Assembly: GCA_963930775.1 (NCBI GenBank) | Contig: OZ005699.1 | Coordinates: forward strand, 4,857,501-4,921,500 | Source of the DNA: Cliona cf. orientalis | Taxonomy: Eukaryota > Porifera > Demospongiae > Clionaida > Clionaidae | Length of the DNA: 64,000 bases | Reading direction: 5' to 3' | In this document: positions 59,701-62,480 of the stretch, piece by piece | How positions within the stretch are numbered: position 1 is the first letter of the stretch | Layout of the letters: the number at the start of each line of letters is the position of its first letter | The notes under the pieces: generated by a model | What the model was told of the DNA's origin: nothing | Database searches by the model: none | Seen by the model: the letters and a program-made list of their open reading frames with translations, nothing else | Program-made: the position numbers and the translations under genes

Positions 59701-62480
59701 GACTCTTAAGCAACCTCTTCAGATCAAGAGAGCAATCAAACAGTATCTTTTCTAGTTTGGCTAAGGAAAGGCTCAGCTCATCTGTGTCATCTAGATCCAA
59801 TGGCAGAAGGCTGTCACCGACACTGCTCAGTTCTTTCTTGCGGTCAGATACTTGTTCTTCAAACCGATGGATAAGGCAGGAGTCACCAGAGTCACTTGTC
59901 AAGGCCTTAATTTGATCATTTGTAGAGGTGAGGTTCTTCTCCAAACGCGTCAGTTTTCGAGAATTTTGCAAATGTACGGTAAGAGCAGACACCTCATCGT
60001 CGTGTTTATCAAGTATGTCCTGCTCCTTTCCAAGAGTGGTTCCATCCTTTTCATTGATCACATCGATAACGGCGAAGTGATGCACCTTGAGCTCCAAATC
60101 AAGGGACTCCTGCTTATCCTTTGTGCGTCGAGCAACATCTATCGTAGTTGGTTGGTCGGCCTTACTTTCAAGTTCCTTCACCCGACCAGATAAACAAATT
60201 ATAAGGAGGCTTGTACGACACCCCTACATTTCTAGAGGGTGGAGGCATCAGCCATCACTAGTGGGTGCCCTAGTTTAGAGTCAGAGATGTGGCGAAAGTG
60301 CCGACCACGTGATAGGGTCTACAACAAAGTATGAAACGAGAGCTTTTCCAGGGGAGAGCCAGTGAAAAGGATCATGTAGGTTGTGAATATCCGGCTTGAA
60401 GGACCATAAAATGTTCGAACTCACTCCTGGATGCCAGTAGATACAAATTTAGCTAGACATGCACTCTCACTAACACTTGAACTCTGTTGCTCCAATTAAA
60501 CAATACAAATAAAATTTACATGATACACAGAATAAGTATGACGACCATGTACCAAATAGTGTGCACAATCAAAGCAACCAACACACTGACAATTTATCCT
60601 TCACTTGCGCCAGGAGTAAATAATTATCGGACTGTATACTGAGCATGGAGTTGGTTGCATGACTTGGTTGTGTGATCTGAAATTGTATTTGCCACCCATT
60701 GCCAGGGCTCATTTTACACTATTTTTGGATGCTGATAGGTTAAACCAAGGACTTAGAGACTCATAAGCCCTTGGTTTAACTGAAGTTTCTATCCTTAATA
60801 GAAATAATGTAGTACTGTGGAAATCATGTAAAGCTCTCTGGTAAACCTTTGTTGTTAGGCAGCAGTTGAGATACATTGTACATGCAAGCATATATTGTTG
60901 CTGGCCAACTGGGTCTAGTATCTGACATCTCTATAGCCACTGCATTGTCTATTCGACCGATTCATAAACTATATATACTATAATATTATACACAACGAAA
61001 AATATTTTTCAGACACTTACTTTCTTATATTATAGTCCTTATCCTTACCTGGAGGGCATAAAAGATGTGTTTTGCTACAAGTTCAGAAGGCTCACGATTG
61101 GTCAGAGTTGCAGTGCTGTGTGTGTGACAGGGGTGGCCATAGAGATGCATTCTCAAACTAGAGCTCTCTCGAGCACAAAACCCTCGGCGTGCTGCATGGC
61201 ATTAGCTACATGATTCAACAGTTGCATGCAGAAAAGGGAGTAGCTATTATAAAGGGCTGGGGCCAGGGCGAGACAGGGATGAGGCTAATGTTATACTTGC
61301 ACAGCAGTGTTATCATCAAGACGGTTCAACAGCTCATAGCAGCAACACCCCTAGCGTGTTGTATCGAACTCCACACTGTGGTGTCGGCGTCAACTCAACC
61401 TCCCTCACTGTAGCCCAACCTCCAATTCTTGGGGACTTAGCTAGCTACATCTTTACTTGAAGGACTATGATGCAAAGCCTTGGCACAAGACTGAAGTACA
61501 CTGAGCAATATTGCATGTCCAATACTATCGCAACTCACTTGGCTTCAAGCACTGTAATTCTATGCATGCATATACAAGCTAGAGAGTCAAAGGGTACCAC
61601 AAGAATACAGGCAGCTAAGCCTTAGAATTGAAAAGAAGCCATGATCGTCAAAAGCTCGGTGGTGTACTGAGCGGCGGGATTGATGCAACCGCGCATGCGC
61701 TGAGGGTTATAGACGTACATACCGTATATAGCACGCAACCTATTTATACGTTAAGTCATGCTATCGCTAGCTTGGGCAAAGTCAAGAAGCTTAGAATCGG
61801 CAAATGACGCCAAAATTGGCGAACAAAGCGTTTTCGGAGAAATCCACACAAATCATGAATTGGGAACGCCATAAGGAACCTTGCAACACCGCAAATTGGA
61901 CTCGCAAACGAGTTATGTAGCAGCTAGCGTGGTAACAGACAGACAGATAAACCAACTACCGTAACCCTTGTGCATGCGCCGAGGGTTAACAAACGTTGTG
62001 AAGCACCATGTGATTGGAGAGGTCTACTCAGCAGGCCACTGAACCTCGAGCGAAGCAAGAGGCAACGTCTGTTCTTTGTCGTGCCTGTCGATAGTCTGGT
62101 GGTAGATTCGATATTTAAACAGAGCGAGAACGTCACCATTGCAGTGATGTGTTTGAGCATAGTTTGAGTAGCTGCTGTTGCACATGGATCTGCATCGAGG
62201 GGTGTGGTCTATGCAATGATAGGTTCGTAGTTTGTGCTGCTTCCATCAGTGCATGCGAACTGTACTGACAGTTGACATACCAGCTAGTGAGATACTGTTT
62301 AGATTTTCTCTGAGCATGTGAGCTTACTGTTAATAGCTGATATGCATATTAGCCACATTATTCCGTGATTGTGACATCAAACGTACTTGTTATATGGGAT
62401 TATTATATTCCTGCAGAAACAAGTAGAAGAATTGTCATCTTTATTGGGAGCTCGAGTAGTGGAATCATTTTCTTCAGCAG
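14690..62480 (+). CDS. BARD1: BARD1 orthologue, 5' and middle part (continues past window)
   Basis: Exons: 14690-14769, 18772-18828, 21336-21853, 25642-25665, 25718-25881, 25957-26065, 26914 to about 27060, 27131-27271, 35861-35958, 39120-39200, 44715-44887, 51736-51862, 54182-54259, 62417-62480. BARD1 is the obligate RING partner of BRCA1. The heterodimer is a nuclear ubiquitin ligase for histone H2A, and the BARD1 ankyrin and BRCT domains read nucleosome marks during homologous recombination. Visible are a full C3HC4 RING (ligands C24, C27, C40, H42, C45, C48, C60, C63) followed by the BARD1-specific DLKSNRQL helix, ankyrin repeats, and the start of BRCT1. Junctions whose phase matches the human gene as I recall it are c.158/159, 215/216, 1314/1315, 1395/1396, 1568/1569, 1677/1678 and 1810/1811. 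The remaining BRCT exons lie beyond 64000. The linker exon joins are least certain. Confidence 0.93.
15203..15554. mobile_element. Mutator-like MITE, about 67-bp inverted ends, 9-bp duplication
   Basis: The ends TAGCCTCGTCCCCAGGCTCT and AGAGCCTGGGGACGAGGCTA are complementary over about 67 bp. The 9-bp sequence TTATATATC flanks it on both sides (15194-15202, 15555-15563). Long inverted ends with a 9-bp duplication are the hallmark of Mutator-type elements. The interior is about 215 bp and non-coding. Related copies: 31238-31586 and 33510-33728. Confidence 0.85.
15840..15960. repeat. Short inverted repeat around CCCAACCCCCTTCTCGCGTA
   Basis: TCTTGTACCCAACCCCCTTC (about 15892) and GAAGGGGGATGGGTACAAGA (about 15925) pair as a hairpin with a short loop. 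The sequence resembles the ends of the Mutator-like family (CCAGCCCCCTTTCACGC), so it is probably a collapsed copy. Confidence 0.5.
16480..17110. repeat. Copy of the GCATGCGC-ended repeat family (inverted)
   Basis: Blocks around GTGGCTACAGTGGCCAACAA and GGCACTATTTGTGATGCTTG are the complement of sequence in the 41409-41990 element (which reads GCGTCACAAATAGTGCC). The end near 17095 (CTTTACCCCTTTTTATATAT) corresponds to that element's AAGGGGTAAAG end. Confidence 0.5.
17776..18665. mobile_element. GTGACCGG-family copy with its flank; empty-site reference for 9400-12497
   Basis: 17776-17930 matches 9262-9399, and at 17911-17935 the sequence runs on without the 3.1-kb insertion found at 9400. 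From about 18019 the element itself starts (CGGATTTGGGAAAACCCTCC) and it closes at 18665 with CCAAATCCGGTCAC. No coding capacity is seen. Confidence 0.6.
18772..18828 (+). CDS. BARD1: BARD1 exon 2 (RING core), 57 bp
   Basis: Acceptor TTGATGTAG, donor GTAATC. It encodes [18 protein letters not shown] with split codons at both ends, supplying RING ligands C40, H42 and C45. Its length, 57 bp, and both phases equal human BARD1 exon 2 as I recall it. It is too short to stand out as an open frame and was found by matching the RING spacing. Confidence 0.92.
19446..19705. repeat. Short copy of the GCGCATGCGC / CTAG-ended family
   Basis: One end resembles the ACCCC-GCATGCGC-AAGGGGTAA block (about 19450-19480). 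The other reads GCTCTATAGAGCTCTAGTT (about 19680-19698), a hairpin directly before CTAG. Related copies: 41409-41990, 45127-45708, 54570-55416, 61159-61989. Confidence 0.5.
20187..20972. mobile_element. TAGAATCCCGCGATTACGCC-ended element with internal palindrome
   Basis: The left end TAGAATCCCGCGATTACGCC faces an imperfect complement at the right (AGGGGTGTAATAATGGGATTCTA, ending about 20970). One arm of a larger inverted repeat (20590-20775) lies inside, and the other arm (19847-20050) lies outside, so the region has been rearranged. Confidence 0.45.
21085..21297. mobile_element. MITE with TACCGTATAGCCGGAAA ends
   Basis: The left end TACCGTATAGCCGGAAA faces TTTCCGGCTGTACGGTA at the right. 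Subterminal AATTAAATTTGGCGG is also mirrored. It ends only 38 bp before BARD1 exon 3 and may supply part of that exon's branch-point region. Related copy: 29157-29700. Confidence 0.7.
21336..21853 (+). CDS. BARD1: BARD1 exon 3 (end of RING, NRQL helix, linker)
   Basis: It begins with the third base of the codon after RING ligand C45, the same site and phase I recall for human exon 3. It encodes [10 protein letters not shown] then CPDC (last ligands), [20 protein letters not shown], the signature helix after the BARD1 RING, and about 140 residues of basic, serine-rich linker ([14 protein letters not shown]) that may hold a nuclear localisation signal. Residues 47-218; donor GTGAGT, phase 1. 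The last RING loop is three residues longer than in human. Confidence 0.93.
22101..22431. repeat. Left arm of a 330-bp inverted repeat
   Basis: From AGCAAAGGTCGGACAA through GGAATATTGGCC, ACTACGGTCGGCCTCTCTCT and CGGACCCTCCAGCAGCCAAG, it is the reverse complement of 27407-27690 with scattered differences. The pair brackets the BARD1 linker exons. Confidence 0.75.
22855..23815 (+). pseudogene. pogo/Tigger-like DDE transposase relic
   Basis: In shifting frames one reads, in order, an HTH block ([30 protein letters not shown]), [47 protein letters not shown] and the catalytic-core segment [12 protein letters not shown] with [16 protein letters not shown]. These are followed by [13 protein letters not shown] and, after a repeat insertion at about 23560-23655, [11 protein letters not shown] and LDGHSAHF. 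These are family-typical DDE_1 (pogo/Tigger) blocks with the first and second catalytic Asp. At least four frameshifts and in-frame stops make it non-functional. It lies in the same orientation as BARD1. Confidence 0.85.
24290..24461. repeat. Two tandem units of about 86 bp
   Basis: TTCCCCTAG(C/A)CTTGTGTGTG followed by GATCTTGAGTACTAGTA and GGTACTGAACCTC occurs twice back to back with a few differences. Confidence 0.75.
24685..24748. ncRNA. 64-bp hairpin (possible structured RNA or mini-MITE)
   Basis: TTAGATGATTTCCA at one side pairs with TGGAAATCATCTAA at the other, and CTAACTGCGC with GCGCAGTTAG, around a TGCAG loop and with a small internal bulge. It lies in BARD1 intron 3 on the sense strand. 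The size and shape recall a microRNA precursor, but a tiny palindromic transposon is just as likely. Confidence 0.3.
25642..25665 (+). CDS. BARD1: BARD1 linker microexon, 24 bp
   Basis: Acceptor TTCTTAGCAG, donor GTAAGG. It joins exon 3 in frame to give GIEGEKPK. Phase 1 at both ends fits exon 3 and the next exon after an intron of only 52 bp. The prediction rests on splice sites and frame, with no homology to support it. Confidence 0.5.
25718..25881 (+). CDS. BARD1: BARD1 linker exon with Cys cluster ([10 protein letters not shown])
   Basis: Acceptor TTTATCAG, donor GTTAAC. The open frame is lysine-rich and starts with [17 protein letters not shown], a C-x4-C-x2-C spacing that suggests a zinc-binding start. 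It ends in phase 0, matching the next exon. No counterpart exists in the human linker as I recall it. Confidence 0.6.
25957..26065 (+). CDS. BARD1: BARD1 linker exon (RRPCKLCPG)
   Basis: Acceptor ACTGTGCAG, donor GTAAAT. It encodes [17 protein letters not shown] and later RRPCKLCP with a split glycine. The CxxC could complete a zinc site begun in the preceding exon. Phase 1 at the end fits the exon at 26914. Confidence 0.6.
26249..26740. mobile_element. pogo-type MITE with AGTGAAACCTCTGAA ends
   Basis: The left end TAGTGAAACCTCTGAA faces AAAGGTTTCACTGTA at the right, next to TA. Internal GTCCGTTGTT blocks are repeated in inverse. It fits the CAGT...ACTG family at 29741-30309 and 52849-53421. 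It lies between two BARD1 linker exons. Confidence 0.6.
26914..27060 (+). CDS. BARD1: BARD1 linker exon (3' end uncertain)
   Basis: Acceptor ATTCTTTAG. In frame from the previous exon it encodes [20 protein letters not shown] and ends [16 protein letters not shown], a basic disordered linker. The 3' end is unresolved. A donor after 27060 (GTATAT) makes a TAA at the junction with the next exon. The strongest-looking donor, after 27066 (TAG then GTACAA), has an in-frame TAG. A donor after 27005 would keep the frame only with an unusual downstream acceptor. Confidence 0.55.
27131..27271 (+). CDS. BARD1: PHD-finger-like exon in the BARD1 linker
   Basis: Acceptor TTATCCCAG, donor GTAAAG. It encodes KCEKSVCDH, then [27 protein letters not shown] and YFV plus a split codon. 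The W-V-x-C-x2-C-x2-W-Y-H-x2-C-V core is typical of PHD zinc fingers. Splicing to the ankyrin exon at 35861 would restore a Cys (t + gt) in the FxC position, but no final CxxC partner follows, so the domain may be degenerate or completed by an exon I did not find. It is either part of this BARD1 or the relic of another gene or transposon. Confidence 0.6.
27407..27690. repeat. Right arm of the inverted repeat pair
   Basis: It is the reverse complement of 22101-22431, including CTTGGCTGCTGGAGGGTCCG and GGTGGCATCACACTGAGAGA. Confidence 0.75.
27718..28383. mobile_element. MITE with GCCCCGTTTACAC ends
   Basis: GCCCCGTTTACACTA at the left faces GTGTAAACGGGGC at the right. AAACCGGTTT and AAGCTGGCTTA motifs are repeated inside in both orientations. 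A diverged copy is at about 38200-38475 and an end fragment is near 37308. Confidence 0.7.
28575..29158. repeat. Dispersed repeat; second copy around 60990-62390
   Basis: It shares GGAGGGCATAAA, GGCCATAGAGATGCATTCT, TAGTCTGGTGGTAGATTCGA and ATTAGCCACATTAT with 60990-61158 plus 61990-62390. The second copy is split by an 831-bp insertion, and this copy serves as the empty site. Confidence 0.7.
29157..29700. mobile_element. TACCGTATAGCC-ended element with internal tandem repeats
   Basis: It begins TACCGTATAGCCAGAGAATT and ends CCGGCTATACTGTA. A 51-bp unit (GGCTGATTGGTCTCAACCAG and following) is tandemly doubled at 29177-29278, and a 48-bp unit (GAGGGGAGTGGCTTCATCA) at about 29323-29421. Confidence 0.65.
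29741..30309. mobile_element. pogo-type MITE, CAGTCGAGCCTC ends, TA duplication
   Basis: TA-CAGTCGAGCCTC at the left and GAGGCTCGACTG-TA at the right. The text GGACACTTTGGGAACGGGCC follows the left end. A close copy lies at about 52849-53421. CAGT termini with a TA duplication fit the pogo/Tigger group, and the relic at 22855 could represent the transposase source. Confidence 0.75.
30535..30730. mobile_element. Small MITE, TACCGTAG ends
   Basis: The left end TACCGTAGGTTGGGTTTTAATTG faces CAATTATTAAACTATGCTACGGTA. Internal AATTGCGA words mirror each other. It is inserted within a larger repeat whose ends read GTCCCGGGTAAGC (30420) and GCTTACCCGGGAG (30770). Confidence 0.6.
31238..31586. mobile_element. 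Mutator-like MITE, about 75-bp inverted ends, 10-bp duplication
   Basis: The ends TAGTCTCGTGCCCAGCCCCC and GGGGGCTGGGCACGAGACTA are complementary over about 75 bp. CAGCAAAGCA flanks it on both sides (31228-31237, 31587-31596). The interior is non-coding. Confidence 0.88.
32284..32756. mobile_element. MITE with TACCATATGGCCGGGTAATT ends
   Basis: Left GGCCGGGTAATTGTCGGGGGTG faces CACCCCACAAAAATTACCCGCC. It is similar to the element at 38599-39067, and both contain a related block (TAGTAACAAAGAAGATCG or its complement). Confidence 0.6.
32890..33261. mobile_element. MITE with TACCGTAGAAACTG ends
   Basis: TACCGTAGAAACTGATTGTTAAGCGC faces GCGCTTAACAACCAGTTTCTACGGTA. The word TTAAGCGCAT is repeated several times inside. 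Confidence 0.75.
33354..34003. mobile_element. TTAA-flanked element A, interrupted by a Mutator-like MITE
   Basis: TTAA-AGGCATTGTGTC at the left and GACACAATGCCT-TTAA at the right. TTAA is the target of piggyBac-type elements, though the AGG terminus is not the usual CCC. A copy without the insertion follows at 34043-34451. Confidence 0.7.
33510..33728. mobile_element. Small Mutator-like MITE nested in element A
   Basis: It starts TAGTCTCGTGC and ends GGGAACGAGACTA. It is flanked by CTGGATGT and CTGGACGT. The uninterrupted site in the neighbouring copy reads CTGGGCGTT (about 34186), which confirms the borders. Confidence 0.75.
34043..34451. mobile_element. TTAA-flanked element B (intact copy)
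   Basis: Ends as in element A, with the same internal order (GGCGTGGCAGATGGCTGATA, GACTTTCTAGGCATCGTGTAG, ATGAGCTCATTAAGAAGCAA). It lies 39 bp after copy A in the same orientation, which suggests tandem duplication or double insertion. Confidence 0.7.
34463..34606. repeat. Fragment of the GGTAAAGGTCGTCA repeat plus a GCATGCGC-family end
   Basis: CAATTTTGAAAAACGTGC and CTGGTAAAGATTGTCAATCG match 44187-44276 and, inverted, about 17665-17760 and 23560-23655. The following ATTACCCCGCGCG is the start of the family at 41409. Confidence 0.5.
35335..35823. repeat. Second copy of the 815-1346 repeat
   Basis: It shares TTGGGAGCTTTGGC, TTGCCGTAGAAACTACTGATG and the closing TGTGGGGCTCGCTCAGGCTC. A TACATACATACA microsatellite lies inside. 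It ends 37 bp before the first ankyrin exon. Confidence 0.6.
35861..35958 (+). CDS. BARD1: BARD1 exon: first ankyrin repeat begins
   Basis: Acceptor CATTTTGTAG, donor GTTAGT. It encodes [19 protein letters not shown] then [13 protein letters not shown]. Human BARD1 has NHRGETLLHIASIK here, and the exon ends after the same Lys codon in phase 0. The exon starts in phase 1, as does the end of the PHD-like exon. Confidence 0.9.
36797..37260. mobile_element. MITE with TACCGTACTCGCTCTAATTA ends
   Basis: The 26-bp terminal inverted repeat has one mismatch (TACCGTACTCGCTCTAATTA and its complement, ending GCGAGTACGGTA). Subterminal TTCGAACA and CCGAACG words are frequent. 464 bp, non-coding. Confidence 0.8.
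38200..38475. repeat. Diverged copy of the GCCCCGTTTACAC element
   Basis: AAGCTGGCTTAGTGTA, CCGGTTTGTAAACCACGTCT and CTAAGCCAGCTTGTATGTGT follow the same order as in 27718-28383. Confidence 0.6.
38599..39067. mobile_element. MITE with TACCGTATGGTGGGTAATTT ends
   Basis: The left end TACCGTATGGTGGGTAATTT faces AAATTACCTGCCATACGGTA. ACGAAAATTA words are repeated inside in both orientations. It ends 52 bp before the next BARD1 exon. Confidence 0.75.
39120..39200 (+). CDS. BARD1: BARD1 exon: ankyrin, 81 bp
   Basis: It encodes [20 protein letters not shown] then NAGWTPL. Human: [27 protein letters not shown]. Length 81 bp and phase 0 at both ends equal human exon 5 as I recall it. Acceptor AAATGCAG, donor GTATAA. 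Confidence 0.93.
40384..40826. mobile_element. MITE with TACCGTATTTATTCGAATAG ends
   Basis: The left end TACCGTATTTATTCGAATAG faces TATTCGAATAAATACGGTA. The words AATAGTAGCCGC and GCCCTCGA are repeated many times inside. A second copy lies at about 50726-51141. Confidence 0.8.
41409..41990. repeat. GCGCATGCGC / CTAG-ended repeat copy
   Basis: It starts near ATTACCCCGCGCGCATGCGC and ends near TGCTCTACAGAACTCTAGTT. Body blocks ATCGCCATATCTCGAGATGT and GCGTCACAAATAGTGCC are shared with other copies at 16480 and 19446. Confidence 0.55.
43527..44063. mobile_element. MITE with TACCGTATTTT ends, containing a nested CCCGGG-ended repeat
   Basis: Left TACCGTATTTTTTCATTAGGC faces an imperfect complement (CTTAATAGTGGGAAAATACAGTA). 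Inside, 43557-43690 is a repeat with GTCCCAGGTTAGTGCC and TTGCCCGGGAC ends, related to 30411-30790. Confidence 0.55.
44715..44887 (+). CDS. BARD1: BARD1 exon: two ankyrin repeats, 173 bp
   Basis: It encodes [20 protein letters not shown] and, further on, [20 protein letters not shown] and LLISRGANC. The block [13 protein letters not shown] across the splice is identical to human; it belongs to the surface that I recall reads unmethylated H4K20. The 173-bp length and the phases equal human exon 6. Acceptor ATGTGCAG, donor GTGAGC. Confidence 0.94.
45127..45708. repeat. CCCTCGGCGCATGCGC / CTAG-ended repeat, short copy
   Basis: It starts TTAACCCTCGGCGCATGCGC and ends GTGCTCGAGAGAGCTCTAG. It matches the outer parts of 54570-55416 and 61159-61989. 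Confidence 0.65.
46058..47770 (-). CDS. Tail-anchored membrane protein with tyrosine motifs (novel)
   Basis: An intronless 570-residue open frame. An in-frame TGA 60 bp upstream of the ATG supports the start. Residues 1-525 are polar and look disordered. Basic KTKKEK (526-531) precedes one hydrophobic span (about 532-557), then a short tail ([13 protein letters not shown]), so the N-terminal part should face the cytoplasm. Tyrosine motifs include YVEN (186), YDRL (209), DYENTKEY (307), [10 protein letters not shown] (359) and DYEEM (451). YxN suits Grb2-type SH2 domains and YEEM the PI3-kinase p85 SH2. Four LP(P)R boxes (82, 119, 137, 155) could bind SH3 domains. It lies antisense inside a BARD1 intron. 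I recognise no homologue, so an adaptor role is inferred from motifs only. Confidence 0.8.
   Translation of the reverse strand: MATFHEGISERKSDRTPDDSPYHIFTPEDIKHQDDTAVTYSISTFQPRQVQYQGPSTNCKTSYMYMGSGLRNAAEESVSSSLPRHGSHGSKTATLTPSLHMSQRNRSVDNVAVSYVKSLPPRGQYHPLSPSSFTKTLPPRKATHGSISNTATSYLPRYPNEGSTIASLSPPQQSYAYPGRKTSHTYVENKTGDNGTPTPKHLNVCEEYYDRLLLPEINDTAPNVVQRNAAYESSVHRPFRETGCNSPVFDTESEHGQTDITDMGNWPTSKKCGSETNFFEMCSDDSLKNDQAENEQEKISQYPFNDYENTKEYMQSRTYSDSNTTPQIGPHTVGVQNEDSHGQKLGNIHTNNPKHQPDYENIKDYNQCTKKESNKTQEWAGIPNTLPNLAAEDGSNWEKSIQSPVPKIIVQSEQSDVNETESEQPIMEQRNIALLGKDLRKSADLETVSDYEEMASSFSSHYKSNQKQPFPFLSSTEIENPITTHIQEGDEQHHTESTTSMGNAQHNEHTGSEPTTTCNTKAPAPKTKKEKCFQYCLIFITLAIAIAALIISTTIFIDIKSDKNNTTSSI
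48189..48320. repeat. Short inverted-repeat element
   Basis: TGTGGGAGCTGGAACCTGAT faces ATCAGGCACCAGCTCTCCCA. About 130 bp, non-coding. Confidence 0.45.
48751..48990. repeat. CAGTGGAACCCCGCTTAACGG element fragment
   Basis: One end reads CAGTGGAACCCCGCTTAACGG. Repeated ATAACGGACA words follow. The CAGT start resembles the pogo-type MITEs in this window. The other end was not found. Confidence 0.4.
49210..49540 (-). pseudogene. Tc1/mariner-like transposase, C-terminal half
   Basis: It reads [46 protein letters not shown] and, after a frameshift, [20 protein letters not shown]. These are the second and third catalytic blocks (D of IMDN; E of PIEE) of an IS630/Tc1/mariner-type DDE transposase. 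It is truncated and points away from its own N-terminal half. Confidence 0.85.
49592..50223 (+). pseudogene. Tc1/mariner-like transposase, N-terminal half
   Basis: In broken frames it reads [78 protein letters not shown] (first catalytic D), [18 protein letters not shown] and [20 protein letters not shown]. The next expected block ([13 protein letters not shown]) is the start of the opposed fragment at 49540. Stops and frameshifts show it is dead. Confidence 0.85.
50726..51141. mobile_element. Second copy of the TACCGTATTTATTCG element
   Basis: It begins TACCGTATTTATTCGAATAG and ends GCTTCTATTCGAATAAATTCG. It carries the same GCGGCTACTATT words as 40384-40826, largely in inverse order. Confidence 0.7.
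51736..51862 (+). CDS. BARD1: BARD1 exon: end of ankyrin domain
   Basis: Acceptor ATGTTGCAG, donor GTGAGT. It encodes [20 protein letters not shown] and a serine-rich tail. Human has [20 protein letters not shown] at this place. It starts after two bases of a codon and ends in phase 0, as in human exon 7, though it is 127 bp against 109. Confidence 0.88.
51863..54181. other. BARD1 intron between ankyrin and BRCT exons
   Basis: Contains a possible MITE (about 52071-52254, ends GTAGAACCC and GGGTTCTGCTCTAC), a pogo-type MITE (52849-53421) and a diverged CAGGGTTTTATCTGG element (about 53420-53691) with a long C run at 53644-53667. No gene is seen. Confidence 0.5.
52849..53421. mobile_element. 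pogo-type MITE, second copy
   Basis: It starts ACAGTCGAGCCTCTGAA and ends GAGGCTCGACTGTA. It aligns with 29741-30309 along its whole length, including GGCGTGGTTTC(T/C)GGATGTC. Confidence 0.75.
54182..54259 (+). CDS. BARD1: BARD1 exon: start of first BRCT domain
   Basis: Acceptor TTTTATTAG, donor GTAATG; 78 bp, phase 0 at both ends. It encodes [11 protein letters not shown] then [15 protein letters not shown], corresponding to human GPLVLIGSGLSSEQQK, the first strand and helix of BRCT1. In human this and the next exon form a single exon 8, so an extra intron is present here. Confidence 0.85.
54310..54502 (-). repeat. 3' LTR of the BEL/Pao element
   Basis: It is similar along its length to 60412-60583 (CACTCCTGAATGCCAGTAGA, TAGACATGCACTCTCAC, ACCAAATAGTGTG, CAATCAAAGCAACCAAC), with small insertions making it about 20 bp longer. 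Terminal bases have drifted (TATTCGAAC, CCAACG). Confidence 0.88.
54570..55416. repeat. GCGCATGCGC / CTAG-ended repeat nested in the retrotransposon
   Basis: It starts TTAACCCTCGGCGCATGCGC and ends GTGCTCGAGAGAGCGCTAG, with a (GTCT)n microsatellite near 54620. It matches 61159-61989 in reverse. It inserted after the retrotransposon, just inside the 3' LTR. Confidence 0.65.
55530..56715 (-). pseudogene. BEL/Pao integrase region
   Basis: Pieces in order on the minus strand: [20 protein letters not shown] (zinc-binding N-terminal part), [20 protein letters not shown] (core, with an Asp in place of the usual SDxGTNF box), [20 protein letters not shown] (core with Glu), [17 protein letters not shown], and a C-terminal [20 protein letters not shown]. 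Frames shift repeatedly. Confidence 0.85.
56716..57430 (-). pseudogene. BEL/Pao RNase H region
   Basis: [38 protein letters not shown] (DSTIVL is the RNase H acidic box) and, in another frame, [20 protein letters not shown], the BEL-typical link to integrase. Confidence 0.85.
57382..58330 (-). pseudogene. BEL/Pao reverse transcriptase and A17-type region
   Basis: It includes [20 protein letters not shown] (RT palm), [13 protein letters not shown] at the catalytic YxDD site, and [54 protein letters not shown]. The catalytic motif reads YIDN, so the second aspartate is lost. Confidence 0.87.
58331..59404 (-). pseudogene. BEL/Pao gag end, zinc knuckle and protease region
   Basis: [17 protein letters not shown] is a zinc-knuckle-like CxxC(x)4H(x)4C. 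It is followed by [20 protein letters not shown] and [18 protein letters not shown], typical of the DUF1758/A17-type protease of BEL elements, and then [18 protein letters not shown]-like text into the RT. Frames change at about 58600. Confidence 0.82.
59513..60181 (-). pseudogene. BEL/Pao gag-like region
   Basis: A 222-residue open frame with coiled-coil-like charged text and the DUF1759-type block [20 protein letters not shown] with [15 protein letters not shown] stop separates it from the downstream part. Confidence 0.85.
60391..60406 (-). other. Primer-binding site of the BEL/Pao element
   Basis: TGGTCCTTCAAGCCGG on the minus strand lies 5 bp inside the 5' LTR. It begins TGG, the complement of a tRNA CCA end. 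Confidence 0.7.
60412..60583 (-). repeat. 5' LTR of the BEL/Pao element
   Basis: 172 bp. On the minus strand it starts TGTTGGTTGCTTTGATTGTG and ends GAGTGAGTTCGAACA, with intact TG...CA termini. Confidence 0.88.
60990..62390. repeat. Second copy of the 28575-29158 repeat, split by an insertion
   Basis: 60990-61158 and 61990-62390 together align with 28575-29158 in the same orientation. The break is exactly filled by the element at 61159-61989. Confidence 0.7.
61159..61989. mobile_element. 831-bp CTAG / GCATGCGC element with CAAAC duplication
   Basis: It starts TAGAGCTCTCTCGAGCACAA and ends GCATGCGCCGAGGGTTAA. CAAAC flanks it (61154-61158, 61990-61994), and the empty site is near 28775. This is the best-bounded copy of its family. 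It is non-coding. Confidence 0.72.
62417..62480 (+). CDS. BARD1: BARD1 exon: BRCT1 continued
   Basis: Acceptor ATTCCTGCAG, donor GTACAT. It encodes [20 protein letters not shown] plus a split codon. Human reads [20 protein letters not shown] here, and the human exon ends in the same phase (1). The next exon (THVVV segment in human) was not found before the window ends. Confidence 0.85.

Larger units (their letters stand above)
54310..60583 (-). mobile_element. BEL/Pao LTR retrotransposon (degenerate)
   Basis: LTRs at 54310-54502 and 60412-60583, both of TGTTCGAACTC...CAACCAACA type, with a perfect 5-bp duplication CACTG (54305-54309, 60584-60588). Internal order on the minus strand is gag-like, CCHC-type knuckle, protease region, reverse transcriptase, RNase H and integrase, the BEL/Pao order. 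It is broken by stops and frameshifts and by a nested repeat (54570-55416). It sits in the BARD1 intron that splits BRCT1, antisense to the gene. Confidence 0.93.
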
